Source: Saprospiraceae bacterium | GTDB taxonomy: Bacteria > Bacteroidota > Bacteroidia > Chitinophagales > Saprospiraceae | Reading direction: 5' to 3' | Length of the DNA stretch: 16,214 bases | NCBI GenBank assembly: GCA_027031185.1 | Contig: JALVEF010000070.1 | Span: 1 to 16,214, forward strand | In this document: in pieces, positions 12,675 to 16,214 of the stretch | How positions within the stretch are numbered: the first letter of the stretch is position 1 | Layout: each line of letters starts with the position of its first letter | The notes under the pieces: generated by a model | The model's database searches: none | What the model saw: the letters and a program-made list of their open reading frames with translations, nothing else | What the model was told of the DNA's origin: nothing | Program-made: the position numbers and the translations under genes

Positions 12675-14659
12675 CAGTTTTCGACGACTTCTTCGGGCGC
12701 ATCGTCGCCTTCGGCCAGATCGGTGTCGGACAGGTGCGTCTTGTGATCGGGGAAAGGCCGCTTGCCGATGAGTTCTTCCACATCGGAGCGGACAATGGTT
12801 TCTTTTTCCAGGAGTGCCTGTGCCAGTTTCTCGACTTCGCCGTATTTTTCTTTGAGAAGATTGACGGCGCGCTCGTATTCTTGTTGGATGAGGCGGCGCA
12901 CTTCTTCGTCAATGATTTCGGCGGTCTTTTCGGAATAGGGTCGCTCAAACATGGTCTCATTGCGCATGCCATAGAAAGAGACGTTGCCGACTTTGGGATT
13001 CATGCCAAAGACGGTGACCATGCTGTACGCCATTTTGGTGACCTTTTCCAGGTCATTTTGGGCCCCGGTAGAGATGGTGCCGAAGAAGACTTCTTCGGCA
13101 GCGCGGCCGCCCAGGGTCATACACATGCGGTCTTTGAGCTGCTCCATCTGGGTGATGTACTCGTCTTTGGGCAGGTATTGGGCATAGCCCAGGGTGCCGA
13201 TGCCGCGCGGGACGATGGTGACCTTGACCAGCGGGGAGGCGTGCTCGAGGAACCAGCCGCAGATGGCGTGGCCGGCTTCGTGATAGGCGATGATTTTTTT
13301 CTCGTCCGGGGCGATGAGTTTGCTCTTGCGCTCCAAGCCGCCAATGACCTTATCGAGCGCGTAGTTGAAGTCGTCCATTTCGACGGCTTTCTTGCCGCGG
13401 CGCGCAGCAATCAAAGCAGCTTCGTTGCAGACATTGGCGATTTCAGCACCGGCAAATCCGGGTGTCATTTCCGCCAGGATACTTGGCTTTACGTCCCCGG
13501 CAATCTTAATGTGCTTCAGATGCACCTTGAATATTTCTTCGCGCCCTTTCAGATCGGGCAGGTCAATGGCGATTTGGCGATCGAATCGCCCGGGGCGCAA
13601 CAGGGCGCGGTCCAGAACATCGGGCCGGTTGGTGGCAGCCATCAGGATGACGCCTTTGTCGGTAGAGAAACCATCCATCTCCACGAGCAGGGCATTGAGC
13701 GTGCTTTCGCGCTCGTCGTTGCCGCCCGGACGCTCGACAGCGGAGCGGGCGCGCCCGATGGCATCAATTTCGTCAATGAAGATGATACAGGGCGCTTTTT
13801 CGCGGGCTTTCTTGAACAGGTCGCGGACGCGCGAGGCGCCAACGCCGACAAACATCTCAACGAAGTCGGAGCCGGAGATAGAGAAAAAGGGGACGTCGGC
13901 TTCGCCGGCTACGGCTTTGGCGAGCAGTGTCTTACCGGTGCCGGGCGGGCCGACGAGTAGGACGCCTTTGGGTATTTTGCCGCCGAGGGCGGTGTATTTT
14001 TTGGGATTTTTGAGGAAGTCCACGACTTCCATGACTTCTTCTTTGGCTTCGTCCAGGCCGGCCACGTCCTTGAAGGTGACGTTGACTTTGGAATTTTTGT
14101 CAAAGAGCGTGGCTTTGGATTTGCCGATGTTGAAGATCTGGCCGCCGGGGCCGGCATTGCCGCCCATACGGCGGAGCAAAAAGCCCCAAAACAGGAGCAA
14201 GAGGCCAATGGGAATCATCCAACTCAGGACAGTGGCGACCCAATTGGTGCGCTCGACATAGACGGGGTAGATGTCCAGTTCGTCGGGAAGCTGGTCGTTC
14301 AGTTTGTCGAGTTGGCGGGCAAATTCTTCGGGTGGGCCGATGTAAAAGGTAAAGTGCGGCCCGCCGCCAAAGCTGTGCTCGCGGAGGTCTTGATACTCGT
14401 CTTTCTGGAGACTCTTTTCCTTGAGATAGACGTTGGCTTGTTTTTGGTTGACGACTTCAAGACGAGCGATGTCGCCGGCCTTGGCCATTTGGGCAAATTG
14501 TTCGAAGGTATATTCGGGTCCACTGGCCACGACATTTTGGAAGAGCTGAATGAGCAGAAAGATCAAAAAGACGGCTCCATACAGCCACAAGGGATTGAAC
14601 TTGGGCGTAGAGGGAAAGCTCTTCTTGTTTTTGTCGTTTTTCTTATTGTTGTCGTCCAT
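12674..14659 (-). CDS. ftsH: ATP-dependent zinc metalloprotease FtsH
   Basis: A protein of 661 aa. FtsH is a hexameric AAA+ protease in the cytoplasmic membrane that extracts and degrades membrane and regulatory proteins. Domain order: TM1 (about 24-44), periplasmic domain (47-138), TM2 (142-163), AAA+ module with Walker A GPPGTGKT (237-244), Walker B CIIFIDEIDAIG (291-302) and second region of homology ATNRPDVLDRALLRPGRFDR (342-361). The M41 peptidase follows, with HEAGH (460-464) and third zinc ligand Asp536 in TGAQNDLE. The acidic tail DLAEGDDAPEEVVEN is typical of Bacteroidota. ATG 14659 gives a Lys/Asn/Asp-rich N-tail. The gene lies 120 bp after rsfS on the same strand, and its stop overlaps the start of the multihaem cytochrome. 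Bacteroidota more often have cdsA or other lipid genes downstream (from memory). Confidence 0.98.
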   Translation of the reverse strand: MDDNNKKNDKNKKSFPSTPKFNPLWLYGAVFLIFLLIQLFQNVVASGPEYTFEQFAQMAKAGDIARLEVVNQKQANVYLKEKSLQKDEYQDLREHSFGGGPHFTFYIGPPEEFARQLDKLNDQLPDELDIYPVYVERTNWVATVLSWMIPIGLLLLFWGFLLRRMGGNAGPGGQIFNIGKSKATLFDKNSKVNVTFKDVAGLDEAKEEVMEVVDFLKNPKKYTALGGKIPKGVLLVGPPGTGKTLLAKAVAGEADVPFFSISGSDFVEMFVGVGASRVRDLFKKAREKAPCIIFIDEIDAIGRARSAVERPGGNDERESTLNALLVEMDGFSTDKGVILMAATNRPDVLDRALLRPGRFDRQIAIDLPDLKGREEIFKVHLKHIKIAGDVKPSILAEMTPGFAGAEIANVCNEAALIAARRGKKAVEMDDFNYALDKVIGGLERKSKLIAPDEKKIIAYHEAGHAICGWFLEHASPLVKVTIVPRGIGTLGYAQYLPKDEYITQMEQLKDRMCMTLGGRAAEEVFFGTISTGAQNDLEKVTKMAYSMVTVFGMNPKVGNVSFYGMRNETMFERPYSEKTAEIIDEEVRRLIQQEYERAVNLLKEKYGEVEKLAQALLEKETIVRSDVEELIGKRPFPDHKTHLSDTDLAEGDDAPEEVVEN

Positions 14660-14704
14660 GATGGATGGCTTGATTTATTGTTTCGCCGGTCACACACTTT
14701 GCGG

Positions 14705-14716
14705 GCACAATTGTGC
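14705..14716. promoter_or_regulatory. 12 bp perfect palindrome upstream of ftsH
   Basis: GCACAATTGTGC is fully self-complementary. It is centred about 51 bp before the ftsH ATG, in the 120 bp rsfS-ftsH gap. Size, symmetry and position suit a dimeric repressor site, but no regulator gene is nearby and the site is seen only once. Confidence 0.35.
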
Positions 14717-14779
14717 AGATCGGATGCGACGGGTTTGACTAATATAACACCATTTGGTCTTTTTCGTTGTGGTTTCCGA

Positions 14780-15157
14780 TCACTCGACATCTTCAAAATC
14801 GGTCCGGCGGGCGTCATACCAAAGTGTTTCCAGGTCATAAAAGGCCCGGACTTCGGGGTAAAAGACGTGGACCACGGTATCGAGATAGTCCATACACACC
14901 CATCGCCCCTGGGGTGTGCCCACGGTACTCATCGGGGTAACAAAGCAAGTTTCCTTCACGTGTTTTTGGATGCTGTCCGAGATAGCGTTCACTTGTGTAG
15001 TGGAATCGCCTTGACAAATGATGAAAAAATTCACAGATGCGTCGGGCAAGTTGCGCAAGTCCAAAGAGACAATTTTTTTACCTTTGACGTCGCGGATGCC
15101 TTCAATGATAGCGCGATTAATCTCTTGAACGCTGGCTTCTGCTTTTTTTGTGCTCAA
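14780..15157 (-). CDS. rsfS: Ribosomal silencing factor RsfS (DUF143/Iojap family)
   Basis: A protein of 125 aa. RsfS binds ribosomal protein uL14 and blocks joining of the subunits when nutrients are low. Matching features are IVSLDLRNLPDASVNFFIICQGDSTTQVNAISDSI, then GRWVCMDYLDTVVHVFYPEVRAFYDLETLW, which are the conserved core and C-terminal helix-strand of the family. The start is TTG at 15157. An in-frame TAA lies 15 bp upstream and no ATG or GTG lies before the conserved region, so TTG is the only suitable start. The resulting MSTKKAEASVQEINRAIIEGI matches the usual N-terminus. The gene is divergent from birA and leads into ftsH, an arrangement common in Bacteroidota. Confidence 0.95.
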   Translation of the reverse strand: MSTKKAEASVQEINRAIIEGIRDVKGKKIVSLDLRNLPDASVNFFIICQGDSTTQVNAISDSIQKHVKETCFVTPMSTVGTPQGRWVCMDYLDTVVHVFYPEVRAFYDLETLWYDARRTDFEDVE

Positions 15158-15249
15158 ATAGTGTGGGTTTTATGCGCCGTTGTAGATTGGCGCGGTGAAC
15201 AAAACAATACACACAGGCAAATTGCAACAATTTTTTGAAAGTTACAACC
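15158..15249. promoter_or_regulatory. Divergent rsfS / birA intergenic region
   Basis: These 92 bp separate two divergent starts, so promoters for both must lie here or inside the genes. It is A/T-rich towards birA and holds a small hairpin, AAATTG-CAA-CAATTT (15219-15233), 16 bp before the birA ATG. No exact TAnnTTTG element is seen for either gene. BirA here has no DNA-binding domain, so it cannot be the regulator. Confidence 0.4.
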
Positions 15250-16065
15250 ATGACCAAGGAGACAAGGTCGGATTTTTACCTGTTTGATTCGCTTTGGTAC
15301 CCCAACAAAACATTGAAATACTTTGATTTGTTGCCTTCTACCAATGATTTTGCATACGAATGGGTGATGTCAGAGGGGACACTGCCTGCCGGCAGTGTGG
15401 TGTTGGCCGATTACCAGACACAGGGCAAGGGCCAGGCAAACCGGGTGTGGTATAGTGCGCCCGGTGTCAATCTGACGTTTTCGATGATATACAAGCCCCG
15501 TTTTCTGCCACCGGATCAGGCGCACTATCTCAATATGATCACCTCGCTGGCAGTCTATGAGGCCATTGAGTTCATACTGCCCCCGAACAAAGCGGAACTG
15601 CACATCAAATGGCCCAATGACGTACTGATCAACGGTAAGAAGGTGGCCGGCATACTGATTCGCAATGTCTTTTCGGGTAAGGCTATCGCCACTTCCATCA
15701 TCGGCATCGGCGTGAATGTGCTACAGGAGAAATTTCCTCCGGAGGCCGGCAATGCCACTTCGCTGCGCCTTGCCGGAGCGCGTCATCCGGATCGCAACTT
15801 TCTACTCAACAAAATCATCAATCAGTTTGAGCCGCTGCTGGACCACCTGGACGGGGATATGTACGCCTACGCTTCCATCAAGGCCGATTATCTCTGCCGG
15901 CTATATGGCATAATGCAGACCGGACGGTTTGAGGCCGCCGGCGAGGTGTTTGAGGCAAAAATTGTGAATGTGGACGCGGAGGGGCGGTTGGTACTGGTGC
16001 GCGATGGCAAGCTCTCGGCATACCGCCATGGGGAAATCAGGTTTGTGGCTTTGGGGAGTAGTTGA
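15250..16065 (+). CDS. birA: Biotin--[acetyl-CoA-carboxylase] ligase (single-domain, no repressor domain)
   Basis: A protein of 271 aa. The enzyme makes biotinyl-AMP and attaches biotin to the carrier lysine of acyl-CoA carboxylases. Motifs: LPSTNDFA (29-35); YQTQGKGQANRVWYS (55-69), the GRGRxGR-type adenylate loop; KWPNDVLINGKKVAGIL (120-136), with Lys131 in the position of the Escherichia coli catalytic lysine; IIGIGVNV (150-157). A short SH3-like C-terminal domain (about 222-268) follows. The N-terminal helix-turn-helix of bifunctional BirA is missing, so it is a ligase only. ATG 15250 was chosen; a TTG five codons upstream is in frame but adds nothing family-like. The gene is divergent from rsfS. 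Confidence 0.95.
   Translation: MTKETRSDFYLFDSLWYPNKTLKYFDLLPSTNDFAYEWVMSEGTLPAGSVVLADYQTQGKGQANRVWYSAPGVNLTFSMIYKPRFLPPDQAHYLNMITSLAVYEAIEFILPPNKAELHIKWPNDVLINGKKVAGILIRNVFSGKAIATSIIGIGVNVLQEKFPPEAGNATSLRLAGARHPDRNFLLNKIINQFEPLLDHLDGDMYAYASIKADYLCRLYGIMQTGRFEAAGEVFEAKIVNVDAEGRLVLVRDGKLSAYRHGEIRFVALGSS
15379..15398. repeat. 8 bp perfect hairpin inside birA
   Basis: ACACTGCC, loop TGCC, GGCAGTGT. It encodes TLPAGSV, a loop before the second beta strand. It is short and may be chance. Confidence 0.5.
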
Positions 16066-16214
16066 ATGCTGACGCGTTGAAAAATGGAACACGGATGGAC
16101 ACGGAAGACACGGATGGACACGGATGGACACGGAAGACACGGATGGACACACGTTGAAACTGCTATCGCGTTGAATCGCTGGCGCTGTTGACCAGTCAAC
16201 GGTCCAAGGTCAAC
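16066..16214. repeat. Non-coding end of window with CACGGATGGA tandem repeats
   Basis: A 29 bp unit (CACGGATGGA, CACGGAAGA, CACGGATGGA) occurs twice with perfect identity at 16090-16118 and 16119-16147. It is itself built of 9-10 bp subunits. GTTGAC-CA-GTCAAC (16187-16200) forms a small hairpin near the edge. There is no gene. Confidence 0.9.

Noticed and set aside
13078..13100. 10 bp perfect hairpin TGCCGAAGAA-GAC-TTCTTCGGCA in ftsH
   Set aside because: It follows from the conserved FtsH peptide AAEEVFFG, whose Glu-Glu and Phe-Phe codons are naturally complementary. Protein constraint explains it.
11670..13960. Two long plus-strand frames opposite the cytochrome and ftsH genes
   Set aside because: Both are mirror frames of proteins with complete motif sets (twelve CxxCH; AAA+ and HEAGH). 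Neither has family-like content.
15250..16065. BirA as a biotin-sensing repressor acting on the divergent gap
   Set aside because: The protein starts directly with the ligase domain and has no helix-turn-helix.
16090..16147. Possible CRISPR array
   Set aside because: The repeats are contiguous with no unique spacers, and no cas genes are present.

Overview
The window looks like chromosomal DNA from a member of the Bacteroidota, perhaps a Saprospirales-like lineage; that finer placement is a guess. The evidence is the DnaX C-terminus, a UvrA of Bacteroidota type that keeps only half of its first zinc site, the birA / rsfS / ftsH neighbourhood, a bactofilin-AtpZ pair, and the near absence of Shine-Dalgarno sequences. 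No rRNA, tRNA, CRISPR array, phage gene or intact transposase was seen.

Layout. At 2-2538 (+) lie the 3' end of dnaX, a secreted OmpA-domain envelope protein, and rnhB, which overlaps the OmpA gene by 47 nt. At 2546-2639 a convergent gap holds two large hairpins. At 2639-3782 (-) lie methylmalonyl-CoA epimerase and an overlapping TSUP (TauE/SafE) permease. At 3875-5795 (+), divergent from these, lie a family 9 glycosyltransferase and an overlapping diacylglycerol-kinase-like lipid kinase. At 5796-6102 a convergent gap is filled by a tandem array of a ~105 bp element with 15 bp terminal inverted repeats. At 6103-10144 (-) transcription runs bactofilin, AtpZ-like, 4-TM AtpI-like protein, then uvrA; the atpB-type genes that usually follow the ATP-synthase accessory genes are absent here. 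At 10145-10835 lies ~690 bp of non-coding DNA full of stem-loops plus a third copy of the terminal-inverted-repeat element. At 10836-15157 (-) lie rsfS, ftsH and a membrane-anchored twelve-haem cytochrome c whose start codon overlaps the ftsH stop. At 15250-16065 (+), divergent from rsfS, lies birA. The end of the window is a short tandem-repeat tract.

Most genes are housekeeping: replication (dnaX, rnhB), repair (uvrA), ribosome silencing (rsfS), membrane proteolysis (ftsH), biotin transfer (birA), and the epimerase of the propionyl/methylmalonyl-CoA route. BirA would biotinylate the acyl-CoA carboxylases that feed such a route. The accessory part is the cytochrome coupled to ftsH.

The most unusual layer is structural. 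Perfect inverted repeats occur both between and inside genes. Many share a three-base GAA/TTC loop while their stems differ. There is also a 19 bp-arm palindrome inside the permease gene, a dispersed GTAACTGTTTAGG motif just after three minus-strand stop codons, and three copies of a MITE-like element.
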